The translations under genes were made by a program, and so were the position numbers. A stretch of 64,000 nt of DNA from positions 372,001 to 436,000 of the forward strand of contig CBDEWC010000045.1 in the NCBI GenBank assembly GCA_965243695.1, read 5' to 3'. This DNA is from JAKVCB01 sp965243695 (GTDB lineage: Bacteria; Planctomycetota; Planctomycetia; Pirellulales; Lacipirellulaceae). The notes under the pieces are model-generated. The model was not told the origin of the DNA. It did not search any database and worked only from the letters and a program-made list of their open reading frames with translations. This document shows, in pieces, positions 1 through 8,729 of this stretch (the stretch's first letter is position 1; each line of letters starts with the position of its first letter).

Positions 1-1242
1 ATATTTGTAACTGGTAAGTTCTTCGATACCACACGGTCCTCGAGCATGAAATTTATCCGTGCTAATCCCAATCTCGGCACCCAAACCAAATTCACCGCCA
101 TCATTGAATCGCGTGCTTGCATTCACGATTACAGCAGAAGTGTCGACCCCCCTGGCAAACGCCTGGGATGCTGACAAATCGTTCGTAACAATGGCATCGG
201 TGTGCCCCGACCCATACTGATTGATATGTTCAATGGCATCCTCCAAGGATCCCATGATACTCGCAGAAATAATCGGGCCGAGAAACTCCGTGGCATAATC
301 TGCTTCACTCGCCCGGTTCGCTGCAGGAACTAATTTGCAGGTCTGCTCATCTCCACGAATTTCAATACCCTTCTCCATAAGTGCGGTGGCTACCGCCGGA
401 AGAAACTCCGCGGCAACATCTGCATGGACCAACAGCGATTCGGCTGCATTGCAGACACCCATTCGCTGGGACTTGCTGTTAACGACAATTTGTTCTGCCA
501 TCCCCAAGTCTGCGGAAGCATCGACGTAAACGTGACAGTTTCCGGCGAAGTGTTTGATCACTGGCATCCTGGCCTCAGCGGCAACACGACGAATCAAACC
601 TTCTCCACCGCGTGGAATCGCGACATCAATGAACTCCGGCAGTGCCAGAAATTCGCCAACTGCCTCACGATCGGTTGTCTCGACCAACTGCACTGCGTTT
701 TCTGGTAGCCCCGTTTCTTCAGCAGCCTGCATTAGCAAATCGACGATAGCCCGACTGGAATGGACCGCTTCTTTGCCGCCACGAAGTATCACTGCATTGC
801 CTGATTTAACACAGATGGCTGCAGCATCCGCGGTAACATTGGGCCGCGATTCGTAAATGAAAAAGATCACTCCGAGCGGTACCCGAACCTTGTTGACCTG
901 GAGCCCGTTGGGACGAATGGTTGACTGAATTAGTGTGCCAATTGGCTCCCCGAGGGAGGCAACTTCTTCCAGGCCAATGGCCATCGCCTCAACCCGTTCT
1001 GCCGTCAAACGAAGCCGATCGATTTGCGCATCGGTTAAACCATAGCCTGGGGCAGCGGCGAGATCTTTGGCATTGGCCGCAGCCAGCTCTGCCTGACTTG
1101 CCCGTAAAACCGTGGCCGATTTCTTCAACCAAGCCACTTTTGTCGCTCCCGCGGTTACCGAAAGCTGCGACGCAGCTTGTTTGGCCCGCTGCGCAACGCC
1201 AGCGCAGTAAGCAGCTAAATCAGATTTTGTTGCAGCTTCCAT
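1..1242 (-). CDS. proA: Gamma-glutamyl phosphate reductase (3' end off window)
   Basis: Glutamate-5-semialdehyde dehydrogenase, the NADPH-dependent second step of proline synthesis in the cytosol. The reverse-strand frame opens at ATG 1242 and stays open for 414 codons to the window edge. The family is usually about 415-430 aa, so only the last few residues are missing. The catalytic-cysteine segment RMGVCNAAESLL is present (Cys near residue 264), as are the aldehyde-dehydrogenase-like stretches ESRPNVTADAAA and PRGGEGLI and the C-terminal ARGPCGIEELTSYKY block. No strong Shine-Dalgarno is seen before the ATG. It lies 112 bp downstream of folP on the same strand. No proB is visible; it may lie beyond the left edge. 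Confidence 0.95.
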   Translation of the reverse strand, partial: MEAATKSDLAAYCAGVAQRAKQAASQLSVTAGATKVAWLKKSATVLRASQAELAAANAKDLAAAPGYGLTDAQIDRLRLTAERVEAMAIGLEEVASLGEPIGTLIQSTIRPNGLQVNKVRVPLGVIFFIYESRPNVTADAAAICVKSGNAVILRGGKEAVHSSRAIVDLLMQAAEETGLPENAVQLVETTDREAVGEFLALPEFIDVAIPRGGEGLIRRVAAEARMPVIKHFAGNCHVYVDASADLGMAEQIVVNSKSQRMGVCNAAESLLVHADVAAEFLPAVATALMEKGIEIRGDEQTCKLVPAANRASEADYATEFLGPIISASIMGSLEDAIEHINQYGSGHTDAIVTNDLSASQAFARGVDTSAVIVNASTRFNDGGEFGLGAEIGISTDKFHARGPCGIEELTSYKY

Positions 1243-1354
1243 CGAACTACTCAATATCGTCGAACTGAGTGGACAGTTCTCCTAGTTAGAGCGTCGCCAA
1301 CCACGACAGCACCAAGAGACTGCCGTCAAAGTATCGTGGAAACCGGACGTTCGG

Positions 1355-2299
1355 TCAACGTTGCCCATCCAGATGCGAAGGTTGTGTCGGCAATGCTTCC
1401 AGAACAGCAGGATTGCCATCAAGACCGCCAGTCGCTCCAAACGCTAGCAACGCCTCGCGAACGGGCCTGACGTCGTGCACGCGTATAATCTGGACTCCCT
1501 GGATTGCCAGAGACAACGCAGCGCCCACGGTTGTCAATGTCCGATCTCCCTGAACATTTTCGACGACCTTCGCAAGAAAACCTTTCCGGGAGTGGCCCAC
1601 GAGAAGTGGAACTCCCAACTGATGAAATTGGTAACAGTTTGCCATCAGCGTAAGGTTATGTTGGTGAGTCTTTCCAAAACCAATGCCCGGGTCAAGACAA
1701 ATCCGGGAATCAAGAATTCCGGCCTCTAGCAGTTGTTCGCGGCGGGAGCGCAGATAGTCACCAATCTCGATAACCACATCGCGATAAGCTGGTTGATTCT
1801 GCATCGTTTGTGGCGTCCCCTGCATGTGCATCGCGCAGACGCCTGCCTCGGTCATGGCAGCCAGAGGAATCATCTCGGGATCTCCCTCAAGGCCAGTCAC
1901 GTCGTTAATAATCTCTGCTCCCGCATCTAATGCAAGACGTGCAACGCTTGCCTTACTCGTATCGATCGAAATAGGAACGTTGACGGCATCGACCAGGAGA
2001 TCCAGGACAGGTTTGACTCGCCGGACTTCTTCTTCGGAATCCACAGGCGCGGCATAGGGACGCGTGCTTTCACCACCCAGATCCAACAAATCTGCTCCAT
2101 CCTCAACCAACTGAATCGCCCGATCGACGGCTTCCTGGGGGTTCCGAAATTGTCCACCATCGGAAAAACTATCCGGGGTAATATTGAGAATTCCCATCAA
2201 TTTCGGAAGCTTGGAAAACTGTAGTTTCCGAGTCCGCAATTGCCAGCAATTGGCGCGAGGCAAATGTGCAAACGATGGGCGTTCTTGCTTGTCAGACAT
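1355..2299 (-). CDS. folP: Dihydropteroate synthase
   Basis: Condenses 6-hydroxymethyl-dihydropterin pyrophosphate with p-aminobenzoate to give 7,8-dihydropteroate in folate synthesis. The protein is 314 aa, a little longer than the usual ~280 because of a roughly 30-residue N-terminal extension. Family blocks are visible in order: MGILNITPDSFSDGGQF (about 35-51), the pterin-site motif DLGGESTRP (about 75-83), SIDTSKA, NDVTGLEGDPEM and GHSRKGFL (about 236-243). The downstream folate gene folK is not beside it. It sits 78 bp after the LptE-like gene and may be read from the same long transcript. Confidence 0.96.
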   Translation of the reverse strand: MSDKQERPSFAHLPRANCWQLRTRKLQFSKLPKLMGILNITPDSFSDGGQFRNPQEAVDRAIQLVEDGADLLDLGGESTRPYAAPVDSEEEVRRVKPVLDLLVDAVNVPISIDTSKASVARLALDAGAEIINDVTGLEGDPEMIPLAAMTEAGVCAMHMQGTPQTMQNQPAYRDVVIEIGDYLRSRREQLLEAGILDSRICLDPGIGFGKTHQHNLTLMANCYQFHQLGVPLLVGHSRKGFLAKVVENVQGDRTLTTVGAALSLAIQGVQIIRVHDVRPVREALLAFGATGGLDGNPAVLEALPTQPSHLDGQR

Positions 2300-2377
2300 A
2301 CGTAGAAAAAGATCTGAGGTCGTCGAAAACCAGTTCGCAAGCTCTATCGTCCACTCTCGAAGATCAACCGTCCACCC

Positions 2378-2890
2378 CTACCACGGCTCCTCCATCGCTC
2401 CAACAATTTGCTCGGCAAGGCGCTGAATTGCCTGCTGCTGCGCCGTTGTAACCGACTGCCCACCTTCAGCAATCAAGGTCGAAGTTTGTCCGAACGGCAC
2501 AAGTGCTGGTGGTACCGGAAACCCTTCAGGTGCAACCAGTGGCATTCGTCTTCGATTAACCCACGTGACATCTGCCCGCAGGTCAATCTCAAGTGCACGC
2601 GGGTTGTCGTACGCATTTTCAAACAGCAAGAAACGCTGGTCATTTCTCAAGTGTACAGCAAGCACGCTATCGGCATTTGCGTTACCAACAACTTTAAAAG
2701 GTGTCTTGATTTCAATCTCTTTCGCGATGGCCTCGGTAAGACGCTCTCCCAGGTCTCGGCGAAAACTGCCTGATTCAATCGCAGGCACATAAACAGTCGA
2801 CACGTCTGGTGCATAAAGCGACCGGTTTCCGACGTGATAGGCAGTGCACCCGGAAAAAAGAAGCATCACAAGAATCGAAAATCCGCGCAT
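2378..2890 (-). CDS. LptE-like outer-membrane lipoprotein
   Basis: A 170-aa lipoprotein resembling the LptE family, which in Gram-negative bacteria plugs the LptD channel for LPS insertion. ATG 2890 is chosen because it gives a compact lipoprotein signal (MRGFSILVMLLFSGC, lipobox LFSGC), whereas the longer open frame to 3007 has no signal. The mature part has the LptE-like order: NRSLYAPDVSTVYVPAIES, FRRDLGERLTEAIAKEI and a C-terminal amphipathic helix QQQAIQRLAEQIVGAME. Only 4 bp separate it from the BamD-like lipoprotein gene, so the two are probably co-expressed envelope-assembly factors. Family assignment is by pattern only; function in LPS export is inferred. Confidence 0.75.
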   Translation of the reverse strand: MRGFSILVMLLFSGCTAYHVGNRSLYAPDVSTVYVPAIESGSFRRDLGERLTEAIAKEIEIKTPFKVVGNANADSVLAVHLRNDQRFLLFENAYDNPRALEIDLRADVTWVNRRRMPLVAPEGFPVPPALVPFGQTSTLIAEGGQSVTTAQQQAIQRLAEQIVGAMEEPW

Positions 2891-2894
2891 GGTA

Positions 2895-4343
2895 CTAACG
2901 CGTGGAAGTTTCTGGGATAGAATCAACCCCGACGGGCGATTCCTCGGCCACTTTGGATTTGCTTGCCAGGAGTGTTTTTCCATTCCGCAATTCGGGGATC
3001 CGTGCAACCCGCTTCCGTTCGCGACTCTGAGGAACCAATTCGAGCAACCAGGTCAAGCGTTGTTTTGGTTCATCGGGCTCATCACTGATATTGGCCAGTC
3101 GCTCACGGACTTGCCCCGCCAACTCGGTATCTGGAAATTTTTCAAGAACCTGGGCATAATATTGGCGAGCGGCGCCGTAATGTTTCTTATCTCCGTAGTA
3201 CTCGGCCATGCGTATATCGCGCTGCACGACCTGCAAGTTGAGTTCTGCCTGTACGATTCGCAACCGTTCTTTTTCACCCGCGTTCAATTGGCTGCCAAAC
3301 TGGCGGCGAAGCTGCAGCGCGAGCTGCTTGGCTTCTTTCAACGATTTGCCATCGTAGTTAGGCCCCTGGTATTTGCGAAGTTTTGCCTGCAATCCCAGGA
3401 GGTGTGCTTCAAATTGAAATTCGCTGCGAGGATACTCTCGCCGCAGCAAGGTGTAGTGGTAATCGGCGTCCTCATATCGCTGACAGCGAAAATGTATTCC
3501 GGCTGTCGCGAGAATTGCATCATCGGCCCGTGGACCTGTTGGATCATTAAGACGGATATTCTCATACATCCTGATTGCATGCCCGGCCGTGTCAAAAGTA
3601 GGTCGTGTTTTGTCATAAGCATTTGGCGAAAGGGGCACTTTCCAACCTGCAAAGTATTCATGGTCCCAGTACTGCCCAATCGACCACATCCGCTCAATCA
3701 GTGAATTCATGTGTCGGCTATTGGGATACTTCTCGACGAGCACGTTATAGGCATCTGAGGCCTTAAGGTAACGGTCGCTGAAAAAATAACACTCCCCAAC
3801 CATGAACAAACTATCCTCCTCAATCTCCGATCGCGGCCAACGAGACGCCGCAACGCGATAGTGATCAACGGCTTTCGAATATTTTTTCGCTGCAAATGAT
3901 GCTTCGGCTTCGGAAAATCGTTCGCGGGCAACCTTGTCGCTCTTGCCTTGACCAACCGCTTCTTTCATTTTTCCGTAGGTCACCTTCGGGTCAAATCCCG
4001 GCAGTAAACCACCTTGTTCTTCCACCAAGATGGATCGTTCCACCGGTCGATCTATGGGGCGCCCATTCTGATCAAAATAGCCGTCAAAGCCTTCGACTGC
4101 GTAACCCTTACCCACTTCAAAATTTCTTTTTGACTTGTGCTTCTCCCACCACTTGCTTGAGCCAACCTCGGGCTGGCTTCTAAAGGCGTTTGAGAACGAC
4201 CACTCGGTCGGGCTTGATCCAATGGTTGTACAACCCGCCATCAGACTGAGCCCAGTCAAAAACACAACGCAATACGCGTTGACGTAATTGATCCAAGAAA
4301 GCCGATGCCGAAATAAAGGGTGAGTTTTCTCGCAAGTGGACAT
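2895..4343 (-). CDS. BamD-like TPR outer-membrane lipoprotein
   Basis: A 482-aa lipoprotein with tetratricopeptide-like repeats, similar in layout to BamD/YfiO of the beta-barrel assembly complex but about twice its length. The N-terminus carries a hydrophobic stretch ending in lipobox LMAGC with Cys38. Repeats follow from about residue 140: ARERFSEAEASFAAKKYSKA, YFFSDRYLKASDAYNVLVE, DADYHYTLLRREYPRSEF, and HYGAARQYYAQVLEKFPDTE near 395-415. The last ~50 residues are basic and low in complexity. It is followed after 4 bp by the LptE-like lipoprotein. A general TPR scaffold role cannot be excluded. Confidence 0.75.
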   Translation of the reverse strand: MSTCEKTHPLFRHRLSWINYVNAYCVVFLTGLSLMAGCTTIGSSPTEWSFSNAFRSQPEVGSSKWWEKHKSKRNFEVGKGYAVEGFDGYFDQNGRPIDRPVERSILVEEQGGLLPGFDPKVTYGKMKEAVGQGKSDKVARERFSEAEASFAAKKYSKAVDHYRVAASRWPRSEIEEDSLFMVGECYFFSDRYLKASDAYNVLVEKYPNSRHMNSLIERMWSIGQYWDHEYFAGWKVPLSPNAYDKTRPTFDTAGHAIRMYENIRLNDPTGPRADDAILATAGIHFRCQRYEDADYHYTLLRREYPRSEFQFEAHLLGLQAKLRKYQGPNYDGKSLKEAKQLALQLRRQFGSQLNAGEKERLRIVQAELNLQVVQRDIRMAEYYGDKKHYGAARQYYAQVLEKFPDTELAGQVRERLANISDEPDEPKQRLTWLLELVPQSRERKRVARIPELRNGKTLLASKSKVAEESPVGVDSIPETSTR

Positions 4344-4365
4344 AAGATATCCGTAATCAGATGCG

Positions 4366-4428
4366 TTGACCCGCTCTGCGGGCTCGATGAGGTTCGGAAA
4401 GGTACGCCAGCGTGCCCGCTAGCGTCAA
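4366..4428. other. Rod-like inverted repeat in the leader of the BamD-like gene
   Basis: Arms TTGAC 4366-4370 / GTCAA 4424-4428, GCT 4373-4375 / AGC 4421-4423 and GCGGGC 4378-4383 / GCCCGC 4414-4419 stack into a 14-bp interrupted stem with a ~30-nt apical region. It lies 23-85 nt upstream of the BamD-like start codon, so it would be in that mRNA's 5' leader if transcribed leftwards. No T-run follows on either strand, so it is not a standard terminator. Function unknown. Confidence 0.4.
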
Positions 4429-4534
4429 GCCCAGCGTTCCAAACTGATCCTTTTCTTTTTGTCTGGAACCACCACGGCAAGCTTGGCAACTTAACGTGCT
4501 GCGGCAAAGCAACCTGCCAGCAGTAGTAGCGTTC

Positions 4535-5833
4535 TCAAGCGATTTCGCGAGAATCCTTGGAAAGGCGTTCGATACGTACTCGATCGATACGTCGTCGTGA
4601 AGCTTCCAGTACGGTCACCTGGACCGATTCCTGCCAACTCACCTTCTCACCTGGGATGGGCACACGGCCAAGTTCTGTGAAGACGAACCCACCGATCGTG
4701 TCATAATCTTCATCTTCAGGTAGTGTCAGGCCCATTTGTTCGTTGATTTCGTCAATGTGAGCCCGTCCCAGTGCTTCGCAGATTCCCTCGCCAATCACTT
4801 TGATCTCCTCTTCGAATTCTGCATCATACTCGTCGACGATTTCACCGACAATTTCTTCGAGAACATCTTCGATGGTCACCAGCCCTGAGACACCACCATA
4901 TTCATCAAGCACTACAGCCATGTGGGTCCGAATTTGCTGGAACATTTCCAGCAAGTCATCAACTGCTTTCGTCTCTGGCACAAACAAAGGCTTGCGCAGC
5001 AAGTCCACCAGAGGCTTTCGATCCTCTTTAGACGACTTGGCGAATTCGGGCAGCAAATCTTTGACGTAGAGGATGCCAACAATGTCATCACGGGTTTTCT
5101 CATACACCGGGACACGCGTGTGTCCACAATCAATGACATCGGCGAGCATTGCTTCCCAATCAGTTTCTACTTGCACCATGTGCATATCAGTGCGAGGAGT
5201 CATGATTTGCGAGACGTCTCCGTCTCCCAGTTCGATGACTCCTTCGATCATTTCGCGGGCATCCTCTTCGAGGAGCCCTTCCCGTTGACCCTCGGAGACA
5301 ATTGTGCGAATTTCCTCTCCAAAAGATTCCTCATCGACTTCTTCGGGGGCACGGCCTGCCACTCGGTGAAAAATTGCATCGATCAGACAGGCACACCAAA
5401 TGAGCGGGCTGGCAACCAGGCTAAGGAACCGCCAGACCGGCCACGTATGATAGACAAAAGTGGCAGCACCAAGCCGCGATATCGACCAGGGCACCCAAAT
5501 ACAAAGGGCAATCATGATGATGCCGAAGCTGAACACGAGCAGCGCGAGCATCTGACCAGTCCATAGTTCGCCTTGTCCAAAATAGTGTGTTACCCATCCA
5601 CACCCTGCAATGACCGTCAATACTGCGGCACCGGCGGAAACCATTTCGACTCCGAGGATCACCCGATCGTCGTTTCGCAAGATCGTTGAAAACCGACTGG
5701 CATGTTGCTTCCTCTGACAGATCTCTTCGAGATCGTGCCTTGAGTATTCGCGAAGTGCCCGTACACCAATCGCAGATATACAAGCGAGTAGCGCAGCACC
5801 AACTACCAACCAAAGTAATCCGTCAGGAGTCAA
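4535..5833 (-). CDS. CorC/HlyC-type membrane protein with CBS pair
   Basis: A 432-aa integral membrane protein with the UPF0053/CNNM layout. About three hydrophobic segments occupy the first ~130 residues (WLVVGAALLACISAIGV; MVSAGAAVLTVIAGCGWVT; LALLVFSFGIIMIALCIWV). A CBS-domain pair follows (about 205-335, with MTPRTDMHMVQ and HMAVVLDEYGGVSGLVTIED), then a CorC_HlyC C-terminal domain (about 350-430, DYDTIGGFVFTELGRVP). Family members are linked to Mg/Co tolerance; the transported ion here is not known. The start is TTG 5833, with GAGGG 11 nt upstream inside the ybeY stop region. Placement 14 bp after ybeY matches the common ybeY-ybeX neighbourhood. Confidence 0.85.
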   Translation of the reverse strand: MTPDGLLWLVVGAALLACISAIGVRALREYSRHDLEEICQRKQHASRFSTILRNDDRVILGVEMVSAGAAVLTVIAGCGWVTHYFGQGELWTGQMLALLVFSFGIIMIALCIWVPWSISRLGAATFVYHTWPVWRFLSLVASPLIWCACLIDAIFHRVAGRAPEEVDEESFGEEIRTIVSEGQREGLLEEDAREMIEGVIELGDGDVSQIMTPRTDMHMVQVETDWEAMLADVIDCGHTRVPVYEKTRDDIVGILYVKDLLPEFAKSSKEDRKPLVDLLRKPLFVPETKAVDDLLEMFQQIRTHMAVVLDEYGGVSGLVTIEDVLEEIVGEIVDEYDAEFEEEIKVIGEGICEALGRAHIDEINEQMGLTLPEDEDYDTIGGFVFTELGRVPIPGEKVSWQESVQVTVLEASRRRIDRVRIERLSKDSREIA

Positions 5834-5847
5834 GGTTCAAATGGCCC

Positions 5848-6330
5848 TCAGTTAGGTGTGTTAACAGTTTCACGGTTTTTTGGGTCCAGCCGGCCTACCG
5901 CCTGCCGAATCCCCAACTGTTTTAAATACTGTGTTTCAGCCGCTCGCATCTGAACAATTTCCTCAGCGGTCTTGTCATTCAACCCGACCAGATGAAGCGC
6001 ACCATGAACCACGTAAAGCAACAATTCTTCGTCGCTGGACCAGCCAAACTGGGGAGCCTCGCGTACAGCAGTGTCAATGCTTACAACGATCTGGCCTTCC
6101 AGTGATGAGGCTTCTCGTTCGAGCACAAAGCTGAGCACATCAGTTGGTCGGTCGTGCTGAAGATATTGAGCATTAAGTTGGCGCATGGAATGATCATCGA
6201 CAACCGCAATATCGACGGAACCAACTACGTACGGAGTGTCCGCTAAAACTGCGCGTACAGCCACAATAAGGGCATCTTCTGCCAAGGAATACTTAGATTG
6301 TTCGTTACTTACGGATATTTCCATTTCCAA
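5848..6330 (-). CDS. ybeY: Endoribonuclease YbeY (16S rRNA maturation)
   Basis: Zn-dependent single-strand endoribonuclease involved in 16S rRNA 3'-end maturation and ribosome quality control. The protein is 160 aa, normal length. Family features are RPTDVLSFVLE (about 60-70) and the metal site VVHGALHLVGLND. In E. coli YbeY the third metal ligand of HGxLHLxGYDH is histidine; here an aspartate (LND) occupies the equivalent position, so a His-to-Asp ligand swap is inferred. It is 59 bp downstream of the 7TM-HD gene and 14 bp upstream of the CorC-type gene, part of a phoH/7TM-HD/ybeY/corC group. Confidence 0.92.
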   Translation of the reverse strand: MEMEISVSNEQSKYSLAEDALIVAVRAVLADTPYVVGSVDIAVVDDHSMRQLNAQYLQHDRPTDVLSFVLEREASSLEGQIVVSIDTAVREAPQFGWSSDEELLLYVVHGALHLVGLNDKTAEEIVQMRAAETQYLKQLGIRQAVGRLDPKNRETVNTPN

Positions 6331-6389
6331 CGCAGAACGAGGTCACCGCTACTGAAACCATGCAAATGGTTCAACGGCATTCGTCCAGA

Positions 6390-8642
6390 TTACGCAGTCT
6401 CCTGATCGGGATACTTCACACGCCCATGATACACCGCAGTCAGCGATTTCACCAAACTGTCGCCGATAGTTCTGACTTCTTCGAGTGTTAAACCACACTC
6501 GTCAAACTGGCCATCGAGAAGCCGTTTACGGCAAATCTCGTCGACCAAACTTTCAATACGTGCCGGAGTTGGCTCAACAAGGCCTCGACTGGCACTTTCA
6601 ACAGCGTCGGCCAGCATCAAGACTCCCGCTTCCTTGGTCTGTGGTTTGGGACCGGGATAGCGGAACGTACTTTCATCCAACTCATTCCCCTCGGCTTCTT
6701 CGCTCCTTTGTTGACTTGCCTGTCGGTAAAAGTATTCCACGAGCGTAGTCCCGTGGTGCTGTTGGATAAATTCAATGATTTGCTGAGGCAACTTGTTTTG
6801 TCGAGCCAAATCGGCACCATCTTTCACGTGTGCAATAATAACCAACGTGCTCATGGCCGGTACCAAAGACTGGTGACGATTGTCTTCTCGCCCCTGATTC
6901 TCAACAAAGTAAGCTGGCTTGAGCATTTTTCCGATGTCGTGAAAATAGGCTCCGACACGGACCAACAAGCCACGTGCCCCAATGGCCTCGGCTGCTGCTT
7001 CAGCCAACGACGCGACGGTAATTGAATGATTGTAGGTACCAGGGGCCCGCCGAATTAATTCCTGCAAAAGCGGGTGGGCAGGGTCTCCAAGTTCCATCAA
7101 ACTCAAATCGGTTTGCACACCAAAAATGCGCTCAACTGCGGGCAGCAAACAGGTCATCATGGATCCGGCAATAATCGACCAAACCGCATAGAGCAATCCA
7201 ACCTGGAGCAGTGGGAGTAGAGCCTGGCTGGCCAACATCCCCACACCAATGGTGGTCAGGAAGGCAACAATTGCTGCTACCAAACCAACCGTAAGTAACT
7301 TGCTGCGGCTGCGCACCTGTCGCAATACGAGGATGGCTCCCGTCGTCGAGGCCATGAGCACCAGCGCTCCGGGAAGTCCATAACCGAGCGCTACGACACC
7401 CACAAGCGTTATCGCTGCGGAAAACAACAGGGCCATTTCCTGTTGGTAAGCAATGCTTATCGTCATACCAAACAGCAGCAGCGGTGCTACTTCCGCTCTC
7501 CATTCGCCGGGAAAAATTAGCATGGCCCCCACAGTGACGACGACAAGTACCAGTAAAATAACAAGGCGATACAAGTCTTGCAGTATTTTTGGCTCCTGAA
7601 AGTAGGCATAGAAACCACACAACGTGTAAAGCGCCAGGTACATACCAAAGATGGCCATAGAATATCCCGCCTTGCGCGAGAATGGCCGAGCCGCCAGGTC
7701 TGCCTGGTACTCTAGGGCCAGCAATTCCAAGGCGGCATCATCCAGTGGCTGGCCAGCCAAGGCAAGCGGGTGGCCTCGCTCATAGACGATCATCTGGTCT
7801 TTCACATTTTCCGCTTCGCGATCTTGTACGTCGCGCGTGGCATCCAGATTGATTTTCAATGTGGCCGGCAAACGTGGTTGCAGATAGGCCAAAGCATGTT
7901 GGGCAACTGTGAGCGGAAGTAGCTGCTGAAGTGCTTTACGAAGTTGATCGGTTACGTCCTCAATTCGCACATCAGCCATCGGTACCAGAGATTCAAATCC
8001 ATCGGCACCAACTTGTCGGACAGCAATTCGCTGCAAGTTTGCGTCATGCTCAGGTGGAACCACATCGAGCAGACCCTTTTCATCTATAGGTTCAAATGCT
8101 TCATCCAAGGCCGTTTGAAACAACTCGAATGCTTTATCGTCTTCCAACGCATTGAGAAATCCGAGTAGCTGCTTCTGTCTTTCTTCCCCTGTCATCTCAG
8201 GTGTAAGTTCGGAGCGGGGCAACTCAAACTGCTTCCACAGTTCTGCAACGTCACTGATCTCGTTTGCATTGCGGAGATTGCTGACGGCGTTCAGAAGCTC
8301 CGCACGAAGCTGGACCAACGGTGCCGGATCTTGATCATAAATTGCGATGGCAAGTTGACGTGACTGCCGACGTGCCTCATGCGTTGCCAACTCATCGAGT
8401 TGCTCAAATTCAAGCCGTGACGTGATGTCCCGAATGGGAGTTGTCCCCGCCCGGAACGATTGCGGCGGAGCCCAACCACGCGTAATTCCCCACAACACCA
8501 AAGCAGTAACGAAACACAAAGCCAGCCTGAACAACACCTGCCCACGGCGCAAATAGCCCCACAGATTGCCCCACACACCGGGAGGAAGCTCCACGGAGGC
8601 AACGCGACCATTTCGTTTTCGTTTCTGACTACCTGTCGACAT
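6390..8642 (-). CDS. 7TM-HD cyclic-dinucleotide phosphodiesterase family protein
   Basis: A 750-aa membrane protein of the PgpH/YqfF (7TMR-HD) type; characterised members hydrolyse c-di-AMP. Order: one N-terminal membrane segment (about 35-55, VLFRLALCFVTALVLWGI), an extracytoplasmic domain (about 60-330), about seven membrane helices (340-510), and a cytosolic HD domain. HD features are YNHSITVASLAEAAAEAIG, HDIGKM near residue 568, QQHHGTT and LMLADAVESASRG. Metal ligands appear intact, so an active phosphohydrolase is expected; substrate is inferred from the family. It lies between phoH and ybeY, a conserved bacterial neighbourhood. Confidence 0.9.
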   Translation of the reverse strand: MSTGSQKRKRNGRVASVELPPGVWGNLWGYLRRGQVLFRLALCFVTALVLWGITRGWAPPQSFRAGTTPIRDITSRLEFEQLDELATHEARRQSRQLAIAIYDQDPAPLVQLRAELLNAVSNLRNANEISDVAELWKQFELPRSELTPEMTGEERQKQLLGFLNALEDDKAFELFQTALDEAFEPIDEKGLLDVVPPEHDANLQRIAVRQVGADGFESLVPMADVRIEDVTDQLRKALQQLLPLTVAQHALAYLQPRLPATLKINLDATRDVQDREAENVKDQMIVYERGHPLALAGQPLDDAALELLALEYQADLAARPFSRKAGYSMAIFGMYLALYTLCGFYAYFQEPKILQDLYRLVILLVLVVVTVGAMLIFPGEWRAEVAPLLLFGMTISIAYQQEMALLFSAAITLVGVVALGYGLPGALVLMASTTGAILVLRQVRSRSKLLTVGLVAAIVAFLTTIGVGMLASQALLPLLQVGLLYAVWSIIAGSMMTCLLPAVERIFGVQTDLSLMELGDPAHPLLQELIRRAPGTYNHSITVASLAEAAAEAIGARGLLVRVGAYFHDIGKMLKPAYFVENQGREDNRHQSLVPAMSTLVIIAHVKDGADLARQNKLPQQIIEFIQQHHGTTLVEYFYRQASQQRSEEAEGNELDESTFRYPGPKPQTKEAGVLMLADAVESASRGLVEPTPARIESLVDEICRKRLLDGQFDECGLTLEEVRTIGDSLVKSLTAVYHGRVKYPDQETA

Positions 8643-8729
8643 AGGGAAGTGGTGTGTAGTGCTCCAACAGTCACCAAGATTTTAGGAATTTTTCTTGCTC
8701 TACAGACAGCAACCGTGATAAATGATTGA

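Noticed and set aside
2844..3704. 286-codon plus-strand frame antisense to the BamD-like and LptE-like genes
   Set aside because: Both sense lipoproteins have lipoboxes and family features; the antisense frame has no start signal.
4381..4415. SRP RNA helix-8-like sequence
   Set aside because: The GGAA loop would be closed by C-A and U-G pairs and the flanking symmetric loop is not conserved; kept only as an unnamed structured element.
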